From Sphingobium sp. AP49 (GTDB lineage: Bacteria; Pseudomonadota; Alphaproteobacteria; Sphingomonadales; Sphingomonadaceae): a DNA stretch of 64,000 nucleotides. The DNA is taken from positions 3,665,501-3,729,500 of the forward strand of contig NZ_CP124576.1 of NCBI RefSeq assembly GCF_000281715.2, written 5' to 3'. Within the stretch, counting starts at the first letter, position 1; each line of letters starts with the position of its first letter. Positions 1 to 8,131 of this stretch are shown in pieces. The translations under genes were made by a program, and so were the position numbers. The notes beneath the pieces are model-generated. The model saw nothing but the letters and a program-made list of their open reading frames with translations, searched no databases and had not been told where the DNA came from.

Positions 1-381
1 CGCATCATCCCGGGTGAGGATGTTGAAGCGATCCGCGCGAAGCTGGCCGAAGTGGCGGGCGACGAAAAGGTCAAGGTGACGCTGGCCGATCCGCCGCAGC
101 CCAAATCATCGGCGCCGCAGCTGACGCCACAGATCATGGCGCCGATCGAGGCGCTGACCAAGGAAATGTGGCCGGGCGTGCCGGTGATCCCGCGGCTGGC
201 CACCGGGGCGACCGACGGGCGCTTCACCAATGCGGCGGGCATCCCCACCTATGGCGTGTCGGGCATGTTCGCCGACCCCGACGGTCAGGGCGTCCATGGC
301 CTGAATGAACGCATCCGGGTCAAGTCGCTGCTCGACGGCCGCGCCTTCCTCTATCGACTGACCAAGGCCTATACGCAGTAA
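1..381 (+). CDS. M20-family metallopeptidase, C-terminal part (partial)
   Basis: Open from the first base of the window, so the N-terminus lies outside. The visible 126 residues are the end of an M20/M28-type zinc peptidase or amidohydrolase. They include the tail of the dimerisation domain and the last catalytic segment, with GATDGRF and VHGLNER; the His of the latter normally contributes to the metal site. These enzymes hydrolyse peptides or N-acyl amino acids. An exported form is common in sphingomonads, but the signal peptide region is not visible. A strong hairpin terminator follows directly. Confidence 0.85.
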   Translation, partial: RIIPGEDVEAIRAKLAEVAGDEKVKVTLADPPQPKSSAPQLTPQIMAPIEALTKEMWPGVPVIPRLATGATDGRFTNAAGIPTYGVSGMFADPDGQGVHGLNERIRVKSLLDGRAFLYRLTKAYTQ

Positions 382-390
382 ATGGGAAAA

Positions 391-419
391 GGGCTGGCCC
401 GGAGGAACCGGGCCAGCCC
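391..419. terminator. Strong hairpin between convergent genes
   Basis: A perfect 12-bp inverted repeat (arms 391-402 and 408-419, 5-base loop) lies between the M20 peptidase stop and the stop of the opposite-strand small gene. It probably terminates both. No long T-tract is present on either side. Confidence 0.75.
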
Positions 420-429
420 TGCCTCTGGG

Positions 430-822
430 TCAGCGGCCGTTACCGGCCAGAACCCGGACCTCGCCCACCGGATAGCCCTTCTCGGCCATTTCCTTGGCAT
501 AATCGCCCCGGGCATCGGCCAGTTCGGTCCGATATTCTTCCCAGGCGTCGCGATTATCCTCCGCATCGCTGGAATGGCGCAGATCCTTGGTCAGTTCCTT
601 GCGCGCCTCGGCCAGATCGGTCTGGTAGTTGAACCAGTAATCATTCTCGACGCCGGCGATCGGCGCCTGATAGGCTAGCTGGCTCTCGACGCTGGCCAGC
701 TGTTCCTCATAGCTGACGGGTCCTTCGCCCAGGGCTGGCCCTCGCGGTTGGGGCTGCGCCATGGCGGCCAGCGGAGGCATGCCAAGCATGGCGACGGCGG
801 TCAGAAGCTTCGAACGGTTCAT
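430..822 (-). CDS. Small exported protein of unknown function
   Basis: 130 residues. The start at 822 is chosen because a GAGGAG ribosome site lies just upstream; a longer frame to 852 has no such site. The N-terminus (MNRSKLLTAVAM, then AAMAQ) reads as a Sec signal peptide. The mature part is charged, probably helical and rich in Glu, Asp and Tyr, with no recognised catalytic motif. It is convergent with the M20 peptidase. I do not recognise the family. Confidence 0.7.
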   Translation of the reverse strand: MNRSKLLTAVAMLGMPPLAAMAQPQPRGPALGEGPVSYEEQLASVESQLAYQAPIAGVENDYWFNYQTDLAEARKELTKDLRHSSDAEDNRDAWEEYRTELADARGDYAKEMAEKGYPVGEVRVLAGNGR

Positions 823-995
823 GAGTTCTTCTCCTCTTTCCTCATCGAACATGGGCGTTCAACGCCCGACCGGGCCGCCTTTGCGCCTGAACGGATGTGC
901 AGAATGGATGAAGTGAGGCAGGCGCACGATGGTGCGCGACCGCATCCGGCGAGGCTGCATCGTCATCCACCCCCTTCTCGCAGCTTGCAGCGCGA

Positions 996-1559
996 TCAGC
1001 GGATGATCAGGTAGAAGGACACCGGGGCGCTGCCGCCATTCACAAGCTCGATGGCATAACGGTCGGTGAATAAAGGCAACCAGGCGCAATCGACCTGCGG
1101 CGCGCCGACGGCCTTGTCGCACAGGGTACCGCCCGCCCCATCGCGGACACGGATCGACAGCAGGCCCGGCGCTCCGCCGGCAACGGCAACCGAGATGCGC
1201 GCACTTTGCCCGGCCAGGAACAATTGGCGCAGGTTGAAACGACCGCCAGCGGCAAGTGAACTGCGCCGATAGGCCGGCCCCAAGGCACGCCCCCGATAGG
1301 CCAGTGCGCTCACGACCCCATTGCGGTGTGCTTCCATCATCCATAGCGCTGCCAGATCGTCCTGGCCTTCGGCCGGCACGGCGCCAAGGGTTTGCAGCAT
1401 CTGCGCCGCCTGGAGCAGTGCGACATAATCCCCCGACGCCCGGGCGACATCCCCCTCCTCCAGGGTCCGCAGCAAGGCATCGGCCGGCGGGGCGCTCATC
1501 GCCGGAATATGGCAGCACAGACACAGCATCAAAAATAGGGGCGCAAGCAGCCTAGACAT
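996..1559 (-). CDS. Exported protein, third gene of a two-component operon
   Basis: 187 residues starting at MSRLLAPLF, with a hydrophobic signal segment ending near SAPPAD. The start codon overlaps the stop of the upstream sensor kinase by 8 bases and has a GGAGGAG site, so it is translationally coupled to the kinase. The C-terminal half looks like a beta-rich domain (LSIRVRDGAGG, YAIELVNGG) with two Cys residues that could pair. Function is unknown. Its position suggests a periplasmic partner or output of the kinase, which is inference from context only. Confidence 0.75.
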   Translation of the reverse strand: MSRLLAPLFLMLCLCCHIPAMSAPPADALLRTLEEGDVARASGDYVALLQAAQMLQTLGAVPAEGQDDLAALWMMEAHRNGVVSALAYRGRALGPAYRRSSLAAGGRFNLRQLFLAGQSARISVAVAGGAPGLLSIRVRDGAGGTLCDKAVGAPQVDCAWLPLFTDRYAIELVNGGSAPVSFYLIIR

Positions 1560-2904
1560 CCATCTCCTCCGGCTGGACCACAAAGCGGGCACCGGGCCGC
1601 GCATCGTCCACATGAATGATCAGCCCATGCCGTTCCGCGATCGCCCGCGCCAGCGCCAGTCCAAGCCCGTGGCCACCGCCTGGCGTCGCATCGAGCCGCA
1701 CATAGCGCTCGAACACATGTTCGCGCGCATCGGCGGGAATGCCACGGCCATTATCCTGAACGACGATAGAGGGGCCGGGATCCAGGCTGAGCAGGACGGC
1801 GCCGCCGCGCGGGACATATTTGAACGCATTGTCGAGCAGATTGGACAGCAGGCGCGTGATCTGCATGGGATCTGCGCGGAGCAACACGCCGGGCGCGATC
1901 CGGGCGTTGAAGGCGATGCCCAGTTCCTCCGCGCTGGCGCGATAGAGATCGGCGAGATTTTCGACCACATCGCTGAGGTCGACATCGGCAAGGCCTCGCA
2001 AATCGCCACGCATCGCCTGGGTGCCGGCAATGTCGAGCAGCGAATCGAGCAGGCGAACCACGCCGCGCAGTTCATCGCGCGATCGCCCCAGCGTGCGCAG
2101 CAGGCTTTCGTCGTCGGTCCGCTCCATCGCCTTGAGGATGCGGGTGTCGAGATGCATGAGCGGCGTGCGGATCTCATGGGCGGTCTGGTCTGAAACCGCG
2201 CGTTGGGCATCCATGAGCCGCTCGACCTGATCCAGCATGGCATTGGTGTTGGCGGCCAGTTCCCCCAGTTCGTCGCCCTCCTCTGGCCCAGGCGCGCGCG
2301 CTGCGATCCGCCCGGCTCGAACGGCCCCGAAGGCTGCGTTCACCCCCTCCACCCGCCGCCGCAAGCGGCGCGCCGCGAAATGACCGGCGGCCAGGCTGAG
2401 CAACGCGACGATCGCGCCTGCCACCGCGAAAGCGCCCAGCAGGCGCCGTTGCAAGGCGCGCCCGCGATGATCGCTGCGCCCGACGATCAGCCTGGCATCA
2501 GCGCCAAGCTGGGTGGCACGCGCAAACATGCGATCACCGTCGGGCAAGCGGATCAGTCGCGCCTCCGACACTTCGGATGCGAGCGCGGGCCAATGGGCGA
2601 TATTGCCGGCTATCCGCCGGCCGGCAGCGTCGGCGAACAGATAATAGGCCCGCTCGCTGTCGCCACGCTCCATCGCCAGCCGATCCAATATCCGCGCCTT
2701 CAGTTCCTCTTCGCCGCCGCTGACATAGATATCCGCCAGCCCAGCCAGATCCGTATCGACCTCCCGGCCCAGCATCATGCGGCCATCGGTGTCGACGATC
2801 TTCTGCACGACCAGGAACAGGGCCAGGGTGGAAATGAGGCTGACCAACAACGCGGAAAGCGTCACTCGGCCAAAGACCGACCGAAACAGGTCAACGCTAG
2901 CCAT
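1552..2904 (-). CDS. Sensor histidine kinase (OmpR-partner type)
   Basis: 450 residues. There is an N-terminal membrane segment (about residues 13-33), a short periplasmic sensor region, a second membrane segment near residue 160, a HAMP linker, then the phospho-acceptor motif SDQTAHEIRTPL (His is the phosphorylation site) and an HATPase domain with DNGRGIP and HGLGLALA. It autophosphorylates and passes phosphate to the response regulator encoded just upstream. Its ATG overlaps the regulator's stop by 8 bases and has no good ribosome site of its own, so coupling is likely. The signal sensed cannot be read from the sequence. Confidence 0.93.
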   Translation of the reverse strand: MASVDLFRSVFGRVTLSALLVSLISTLALFLVVQKIVDTDGRMMLGREVDTDLAGLADIYVSGGEEELKARILDRLAMERGDSERAYYLFADAAGRRIAGNIAHWPALASEVSEARLIRLPDGDRMFARATQLGADARLIVGRSDHRGRALQRRLLGAFAVAGAIVALLSLAAGHFAARRLRRRVEGVNAAFGAVRAGRIAARAPGPEEGDELGELAANTNAMLDQVERLMDAQRAVSDQTAHEIRTPLMHLDTRILKAMERTDDESLLRTLGRSRDELRGVVRLLDSLLDIAGTQAMRGDLRGLADVDLSDVVENLADLYRASAEELGIAFNARIAPGVLLRADPMQITRLLSNLLDNAFKYVPRGGAVLLSLDPGPSIVVQDNGRGIPADAREHVFERYVRLDATPGGGHGLGLALARAIAERHGLIIHVDDARPGARFVVQPEEMDV

Positions 2905-3595
2905 GGGTAGCGATCAATCGATAGCCGGTGCCCCATACGGTTTCGAGGACCGCGCTATCGAACCCTTCCTCCAGCTTGCGGCGCAGGCGACCGACATTGA
3001 CGTCGACGACATTGGTCTGGGGATCGAAACTCAGTTTCCAGACATGGCGCAACAGCATTTCGCGCGTCACGACCTCGCCGGCATGTTCCATCAGGAAGCG
3101 AAACAGCGCAAATTCCTTGGGGGACAAGGGGACATGGCGGCCGCGGCGATGGGCCGTGCGCGCCTTCACATGGCATTCCAGGTCACCAAACAACAAGATC
3201 GCATCCTGTCGCCGCTGGCCAGCGCGGCGACGCAGCGCCCGCACGCGCGCGACCAGTTCGTTCGGCTCGAACGGCTTCGCCATATAGTCGTCGACGCCGC
3301 TTTCCAGTCCTTCGACCCGATGTTCGCTCCGGCCCAGCGCAGACAGCATGAGCACCGGCGCACCGATACCAGCCACGCGCATCCGGGTAACGACATCCAA
3401 GCCTGAAAGATGCGGCAACATGCGGTCGAGAATAACGACGTCATAGCGTCCAGAGCCGGCGCGTCTCAGCCCCTCCGCGCCGTCGTCGACCGCATCGACC
3501 GCCATATCGGCCCCGGCAAGGATCTCGACGATGTTCGCGCGCGCTGCCGGATCATCTTCCACCAACAATACCGAAATCGGGTCATCCTGCGCCAT
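2897..3595 (-). CDS. OmpR-family response regulator
   Basis: Receiver domain (LLVEDDPAA; phospho-Asp in VILDRMLP; Lys in MAKPFEP) followed by an OmpR-type winged helix ending in VWGTGYRLIA. Two adjacent ATGs exist at 3598 and 3595; the second has better spacing from AAGGGG. First gene of a three-gene operon with the kinase and an exported protein. The upstream space is short and holds the terminator of the preceding gene, so the promoter must lie between that hairpin and the start or further upstream. Confidence 0.93.
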   Translation of the reverse strand: MAQDDPISVLLVEDDPAARANIVEILAGADMAVDAVDDGAEGLRRAGSGRYDVVILDRMLPHLSGLDVVTRMRVAGIGAPVLMLSALGRSEHRVEGLESGVDDYMAKPFEPNELVARVRALRRRAGQRRQDAILLFGDLECHVKARTAHRRGRHVPLSPKEFALFRFLMEHAGEVVTREMLLRHVWKLSFDPQTNVVDVNVGRLRRKLEEGFDSAVLETVWGTGYRLIATHG

Positions 3596-3626
3596 CATTG
3601 CCCCTTCGCGTTACAGATAACGAAAA

Positions 3627-3670
3627 CGGCCGCCAGTGACAAAGCCTGTTAGGGCGGTCACTGGCGGCCG
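3627..3670 (-). terminator. Rho-independent terminator of the TauE/SafE gene
   Basis: Perfect 14-bp inverted repeat (3627-3640 and 3657-3670, 16-base loop). On the minus strand it is followed by TTTT. It lies between the exporter's stop and the start of the response regulator, so it separates two same-strand units. Confidence 0.85.
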
Positions 3671-3700
3671 TCGGGGAAGCAGCCTATCGTGCGGAAGAAT

Positions 3701-4531
3701 TTATATCTTCAGGCCGGCGCGCAGCATCAATGCGCCGATGATGAGCAGATAGACGCCGAAGATCTTCTTGAGCGGACCTGCCGGCAGGCTATGGGCGGCG
3801 GCCACGCCGAGCGGCGCGGTCAGCATCGACATGGAGGCGATGGCAAAAGTGGCGGGGATATTGATGTAGCCCAGCGACCCCCAGGGCAGCCCGCCTTCCT
3901 TGAGACCGATGATGGCGAAGCCGATGGTGGTGGGGATGGCGATCAGCGTACCGATACCCGAAGCGGTGGCGATGGCGCGGTGGATGGTGCGGCCGCACAG
4001 GGTCATGACCATGATGGCGATGGTGCCGCCGCCGATGCCGAGCAGCGAGGAGAAGGTGCCAAGCCCGCCGGCAATGCCGACCCGCAGGATGCCCGATGGC
4101 ATATGGTCGCTCAGCACCTTGCCGCTGACCTTGGGCAGCAGGAAGTTGAGCGACATGAGGATGACGCCGCCGCCGAAGATCATCTTGAGCGTGGTGCCAT
4201 CGACATGGCTGGCCAGCATCACGCCCGCGCCGCAGCCCAGGACGATCCAGGGCGCCCACGTCTTGAGCACTTCAAATTCGACAGCCCCGCGCTTGGCATG
4301 GGCCAGCAGCGAGCGGATCGATGTGACGATGATGGTCGCGGCCGACGTGCCGATCGCGACATGGGCGATGGCATCCTTGGTCCCGCCCAGCAGCGGCAGC
4401 ACGACGAGGAGAGCAGGCACGACGACGAAGCCGCCGCCGATGCCGAAGATGCCGGCGGCAAAGCCGGCGAGTAGACCGGCCGCCAGCATGGCGACCAGCG
4501 GCACGAGCCAGGTCATGACATCACCGGACAT
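3701..4531 (-). CDS. TauE/SafE-family sulfite/anion exporter
   Basis: 276 residues with about eight hydrophobic segments. The diagnostic N-terminal repeat has AAGIFGIGGGFVVVPALL and the matching second-half GLGTFSSLLGIGGGTIAI. Members are inner-membrane exporters of organosulfonates, sulfite or related anions; the substrate here is unknown. The start at MSGDVMTWL (4531) is preferred because AGAAGGGGG lies 7 bases upstream. This ATG overlaps the stop of a possible 30-codon leader frame (TGATG). Confidence 0.9.
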   Translation of the reverse strand: MSGDVMTWLVPLVAMLAAGLLAGFAAGIFGIGGGFVVVPALLVVLPLLGGTKDAIAHVAIGTSAATIIVTSIRSLLAHAKRGAVEFEVLKTWAPWIVLGCGAGVMLASHVDGTTLKMIFGGGVILMSLNFLLPKVSGKVLSDHMPSGILRVGIAGGLGTFSSLLGIGGGTIAIMVMTLCGRTIHRAIATASGIGTLIAIPTTIGFAIIGLKEGGLPWGSLGYINIPATFAIASMSMLTAPLGVAAAHSLPAGPLKKIFGVYLLIIGALMLRAGLKI

Positions 4532-4623
4532 CAGCACGCCCCCTTCTGCAGTGCGCAACAGGCGCGCAGGATGAAGCGATCGCCTTTGCGGATCAAGGCG
4601 GTGAATGTGGGGAAATCGACCAT
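4531..4623 (-). CDS. Possible 30-residue leader ORF coupled to the exporter
   Basis: A short frame (MVDFPTFTALIRKGDRF...) ends in a TGA that overlaps the exporter's ATG as TGATG, the classic geometry of translational coupling. It carries two adjacent Cys and ends in Cys. It lacks a convincing ribosome site and may be chance, a regulatory leader peptide or a remnant. Confidence 0.3.
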   Translation of the reverse strand: MVDFPTFTALIRKGDRFILRACCALQKGAC

Positions 4624-4798
4624 GATGTTAAGCCATGCCTCTCTTCGGCGGAACCAGGATGCATGGGGGGCATGTGGTCATGTCCCCCTGCCCGACTAGA
4701 CGAACGAGGTCCCGGAACCCGCAAGAGAATCCACCCCGATTATTTGACGATCGGGAAACAATGGCATGCGATGCGGCGGCATCCGGGGCAAAATAAAA
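4624..4798. other. Upstream region of the exporter gene
   Basis: About 175 bases between the possible leader ORF and the terminator of alanine dehydrogenase. It presumably carries the exporter promoter. No convincing gene or operator was seen. Confidence 0.4.
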
Positions 4799-4831
4799 GG
4801 ACGCCAGCCCCGCAAGGGAGGGCTGACGTCC
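4799..4831 (-). terminator. Terminator of alanine dehydrogenase
   Basis: 12-bp stem (4799-4810 and 4820-4831) with one G-U pair in the minus-strand RNA, a 9-base loop, and a tail reading TTTTATTTT on the minus strand. A typical rho-independent terminator 48 bases after the ald stop. Confidence 0.88.
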
Positions 4832-4878
4832 TTTTGTCCGGCGGCTGTCGGGGGCGCCGGAAAACAGGGGCGGCGCGA

Positions 4879-5994
4879 TCAGGCGATCGCGTCTTCCGCC
4901 GGGGTGTAGGGCAGGTCCAGATCCTCGGCGACGGCGCGATAGGTCACCTTGCCATCCCAGATATTGAGGCCGGCGAGCAGGTGCGGATCGCGACGCAGCG
5001 CGTCCTTCCAGCCCAGTTCGGCGATGCGCAGCGCATGCGGCAGGGTCACGTTGTTGAGCGCATAGGTGCTGGTGCGGGCGACCGCGCCGGGCATGTTGGC
5101 GACGCAATAATGGACGATGCCGTCGATGATGTAGGTCGGGTCGGCATGAGTGGTGGCGTGGCTGGTTTCAAAACAGCCCCCCTGGTCGATCGCGACATCG
5201 ACCAGCACCGCGCCCTTCTTCATGGTCTTGAGCATGTCGGCGCTGACCAGCTTGGGCGCGGCCGCGCCCGGGATCAGTACCGCGCCGATCACCAGGTCGG
5301 CCTCGGCCACGCATTCGGCGAGGTTCGCGCGGTTCGAGAAACGGGTCTTGGCCCGCGCCTCGAAATACATGCCCAGCTTTTCGAGCACTTCGGGATTGCG
5401 GTCGAGGATGGTGACGTCGGCGCCCAGGCCGGCCGCCATCTGCGCCGCGTTGAAACCGACGACACCGCCGCCGATCACCACGACCTTGGCCGGCAGCACG
5501 CCCGGCACGCCGCCCAGCAGCACGCCCCGGCCGCCATGCGCCTTTTCCAGCGCGGTGGCGCCCGCCTGGATCGACATGCGCCCTGCAACCTGGCTCATCG
5601 GCTTCAGCAGCGGCAGGCCGCCGCTGGCGTCGGTCACGGTTTCATAGGCGATGCAGGTCGCACCGCTGGCGATCAGGTCGCGGGTCTGCTCGGGATCAGG
5701 CGCGAGGTGGAGATAGGTGTAGAGGATCTGGCCGGGGCGCAGCATCGCGCGCTCGACGGGCTGGGGCTCCTTCACCTTCACGATCATCTCGGCGCGTGCA
5801 AACACCTCGGCCGCAGTGGCGATGATGGTGGCGCCGGCCCGCTCATAAAGCGCATCATGCGCGCCAATGCCCTCACCCGCGCCGGTCTCGACCAGAACCG
5901 CATGGCCGTGGGCCGTCAGTTCATGGACGCTCTCGGGGGTCAGGCCGACGCGATATTCGTGATTCTTGATTTCCTTGACGGTGCCGACGATCAT
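4879..5994 (-). CDS. ald: Alanine dehydrogenase
   Basis: 371 residues, the usual family length. Catalyses NAD-dependent interconversion of L-alanine with pyruvate and ammonia. Recognisable features are [20 protein letters not shown] at the start, the substrate-site segment [18 protein letters not shown], the Rossmann motif [13 protein letters not shown], and [17 protein letters not shown] residues near VDVAIDQGG. Start at 5994 has GGAGAG upstream; a longer open frame to 6291 overlaps the divergent regulator and is not used. Divergent from an Lrp-type regulator, the common arrangement for alanine catabolism. Confidence 0.95.
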   Translation of the reverse strand: MIVGTVKEIKNHEYRVGLTPESVHELTAHGHAVLVETGAGEGIGAHDALYERAGATIIATAAEVFARAEMIVKVKEPQPVERAMLRPGQILYTYLHLAPDPEQTRDLIASGATCIAYETVTDASGGLPLLKPMSQVAGRMSIQAGATALEKAHGGRGVLLGGVPGVLPAKVVVIGGGVVGFNAAQMAAGLGADVTILDRNPEVLEKLGMYFEARAKTRFSNRANLAECVAEADLVIGAVLIPGAAAPKLVSADMLKTMKKGAVLVDVAIDQGGCFETSHATTHADPTYIIDGIVHYCVANMPGAVARTSTYALNNVTLPHALRIAELGWKDALRRDPHLLAGLNIWDGKVTYRAVAEDLDLPYTPAEDAIA

Positions 5995-6170
5995 GAGACG
6001 CTCTCCATTATTGCGGCGGGGTAGTCTGGCCTGAAAGGACAATGCAGCCCTGCCGGTTGTGGCGCCATCATATCGCGAAGCGCGCGGCGATTGTTCCCTG
6101 ATTTGCGCTTGCGATCGCCCGCATCCAGGACAATATATCGAGAAATCCAATTTTACCGGGATAACATTGC
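5995..6170. promoter_or_regulatory. ald/lrp divergent intergenic region
   Basis: 176 bases between divergent starts. The half next to the regulator (about 6130-6170) is clearly AT-richer than the surroundings, as expected for Lrp/AsnC binding and the regulator promoter. Individual operator half-sites cannot be assigned with confidence. Confidence 0.5.
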
Positions 6171-6638
6171 ATGGATCGGTTCGACATCGCGTTGCTGGAG
6201 GCGCTGCAAAGCGATTCCCGCCGGTCGATGAGCGAACTGGGCGAACAGATCGGCCTCTCCTCCTCCGCCTGCCATCGCCGCATCCGCACACTGGAAGAGG
6301 CGGGCATGATCGAAGGCTATGCCGCGCGACTCAGCCCCGCCGCCCTGGGGATCACCCTTCAGGCGTTCGTCGAGATTTCGCTGACCAGCCAGAGCCGCGA
6401 GGCGATGGAACGGTTCGAGGCGGCGGTGGCCGATTTCCCCGAAATATTGGAATGCCATCTGATGGCGGGCCAGGCCGATTATCTGCTGCGGGTCGCCGCC
6501 GCCGACCTCAAGGGCTTTGACGCCGTCCATCGCGACTGCCTCGCCCGCCTGCCCGGCGTATCGGCGATCCGCACCAGCTTCGCCATCCGCCGCATCCGCG
6601 ACTGGCGTGGATACCGGCTGCGCGACCTTCCCCTTTGA
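6171..6638 (+). CDS. Lrp/AsnC-family transcriptional regulator
   Basis: 155 residues. The N-terminal winged helix (LLEALQSDSRRSMSELGEQ and LSSSACHRRIRTLEEAG) is followed by the RAM ligand-binding domain (ILECHLMAGQADYLLRVAA). Divergently transcribed from alanine dehydrogenase, so it most likely activates ald in response to alanine, as established for AldR/Lrp pairs in other proteobacteria. No clear Shine-Dalgarno is visible before the ATG at 6171. Confidence 0.92.
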   Translation: MDRFDIALLEALQSDSRRSMSELGEQIGLSSSACHRRIRTLEEAGMIEGYAARLSPAALGITLQAFVEISLTSQSREAMERFEAAVADFPEILECHLMAGQADYLLRVAAADLKGFDAVHRDCLARLPGVSAIRTSFAIRRIRDWRGYRLRDLPL

Positions 6639-6650
6639 TCTTTGGCCCCT

Positions 6651-7562
6651 TTAGGGCGCCCGACGCACCGGCACCGGCGCGTTGCACAAATCGACGCCAC
6701 CCGCCGGCCGGTCGTAGAAATCATCCTTCCGGTTGGCGCGCAGGCGCAGATAGTCGGCAAAGCTGGCCGAGGTCGTATCCATCACCTGGAAATGCGGCTG
6801 CTCCGCCTGCGGCAGATCGCTTGCCAGACGCACCGAGATGATCGGCAGCTTGCGCTCGGCCTCGGTGTAGAAGCCCAGCTCGCCGCTGCCGCGCGGCAGG
6901 CTGGTGAGCGCCGACATGCCCTCGACGATGCGACCGACGACGGCGATATTGCGATCGAGCTGGCGCGGCGCCTGGCCGATCACGGTGTAGAGTTCCGCGC
7001 CGGTGCCCGCGTCCGGCGACATGTTGCGGCCGACCCCGATCATGCCATAGCAATGCGGCAGCCAGGCCCCCGCTCCCTCCCCCGACCCGTCCATCGCCAC
7101 CGGCCAGCCATCGACGAAGCCGGTCGCGGGCGCATAGGGATCAGGATAAGGCAAGCGCGTCAGGCGCGCCTTCATCGCGCCAAGCGGCTGCACATAGTCG
7201 GCCGGACTGGTCGGTGCGAGCCCGCCGGGTAAAGGCTTTTTCTCGGTCGCGTCGCCCCATTGCACGACGTAATTCTCCTGCACCCGGTTGATGCTGGTGC
7301 CGTCCCACCAATGGGCCGTCGCGAGCGTGCGGATATTGGCGACATGATGCGGCCCGAACTGCGGCGCCAGCTGGATCACCAGCTTTTTGCCGCCCTCGAT
7401 CGTCATCACCAGCAGATCCTGCGCCGGGATCGCGTGCCAGGCATTCGCCGGCGCCTGCGCCACCACCGCGCCAGGCGTCGCCGGCGGATCGGCCGCCTGG
7501 GCGGCGAGGGGCAGGATGGCGATCAGGGGCGCGAGCAGCGCGGCGCGGATACGAAGGGTCAT
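6651..7562 (-). CDS. Exported cyclophilin-type peptidyl-prolyl isomerase
   Basis: 303 residues from [10 protein letters not shown], with a signal peptide ending near AAQAA. The cyclophilin fold is seen in [29 protein letters not shown] (family FHRV..FMIQGGD), YGMIGVGR and [15 protein letters not shown]. It would help fold periplasmic or outer-membrane proteins. The WW insertion and the loss of the usual FHR motif suggest a divergent member with perhaps low isomerase activity. An alternative start about 13 codons upstream (MLYFLAQ) is possible. The gene cannot start further up, because tRNA-Ser lies there. Confidence 0.85.
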   Translation of the reverse strand: MTLRIRAALLAPLIAILPLAAQAADPPATPGAVVAQAPANAWHAIPAQDLLVMTIEGGKKLVIQLAPQFGPHHVANIRTLATAHWWDGTSINRVQENYVVQWGDATEKKPLPGGLAPTSPADYVQPLGAMKARLTRLPYPDPYAPATGFVDGWPVAMDGSGEGAGAWLPHCYGMIGVGRNMSPDAGTGAELYTVIGQAPRQLDRNIAVVGRIVEGMSALTSLPRGSGELGFYTEAERKLPIISVRLASDLPQAEQPHFQVMDTTSASFADYLRLRANRKDDFYDRPAGGVDLCNAPVPVRRAP

Positions 7563-7652
7563 GAGGCGATCAAACAGTCGCTGCGCAAGAAAGTAAAGCA
7601 TCCCCTTGCCTAGTACGTTGTCGCGCGATAGGGAGCCGCCTCCAGTGCATGC

Positions 7653-7743
7653 GGAGCGGTGGCCGAGTGGTCGAAGGCGCTCGCCTGGAAAGTGAGTATA
7701 CGTCAAAAGCGTATCGAGGGTTCGAATCCCTCCCGCTCCGCCA
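7653..7743 (+). tRNA. tRNA-Ser (anticodon GGA)
   Basis: Full class II tRNA with encoded CCA. The acceptor stem pairs GGAGCGG with CCGCTCC. There is a long variable arm, a T-arm with GGTTCGAATCC, and anticodon GGA at 7687-7689 within the CCTGGAAAG loop typical of serine tRNAs. Reads UCC/UCU codons. Confidence 0.97.
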
Positions 7744-8131
7744 GACCCCTGTTCCCGGGGTCTCAAAAATCCACCGATACAGCTTTTCTTCATTTGTCCG
7801 ATGCCCAGGCGCAGGCCGGCATTTGGCGAGCCTATTCACGCCGCACCGGCGTTCACTCACCGGTTCTCGTGCCCACGCTGCGGGACCCCTGGGGCGGCAA
7901 TCGATTGCGCATGCGCCGCCCAAATAGGTCCATGAAAGCATCGATCTTCGCCCCCCTTCGCGCATGAAAGACAAGATCGCGCCGTAGCGCGGCGGACGAC
8001 CGAACTTGCAAGCCGAGCCCATGTGTACTAAATGGTACACTTCGCCACAACGGCGACGATCCGGTGACTGAGCGTTCTCGTCTACTGCAGAGCGACACTC
8101 TCCGACGAATAAGCGATGAAGGAGGTGCCGC
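7744..8131. other. 388-base gap between tRNA-Ser and gcd
   Basis: Begins with a short GC-rich hairpin (7743-7763) just after the tRNA, which may aid 3' processing. No credible gene was found. Near its end lies the inverted repeat at 8023-8040. tRNA-Ser genes are common integration sites, but I see no integrase or duplicated tRNA end nearby. Confidence 0.5.
8023..8040. promoter_or_regulatory. Inverted repeat operator candidate upstream of gcd
   Basis: Perfect repeat GTGTAC-N6-GTACAC about 90 bases before the gcd start, of the size and symmetry bound by TetR- or GntR-type repressors. No regulator gene adjoins it here. Confidence 0.5.

Noticed and set aside
5995..6291. N-terminal extension of alanine dehydrogenase
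   Set aside because: It would overlap the divergent Lrp gene; the family start MIVGTVKEI with its GGAGAG site lies at 5994.
7563..7793. N-terminal extension of the peptidyl-prolyl isomerase
   Set aside because: It reads through tRNA-Ser; the signal peptide begins at or just before 7562.
7653..8131. Integrated element attached to tRNA-Ser
   Set aside because: No integrase, no duplicated tRNA 3' end and no mobility genes were found nearby.
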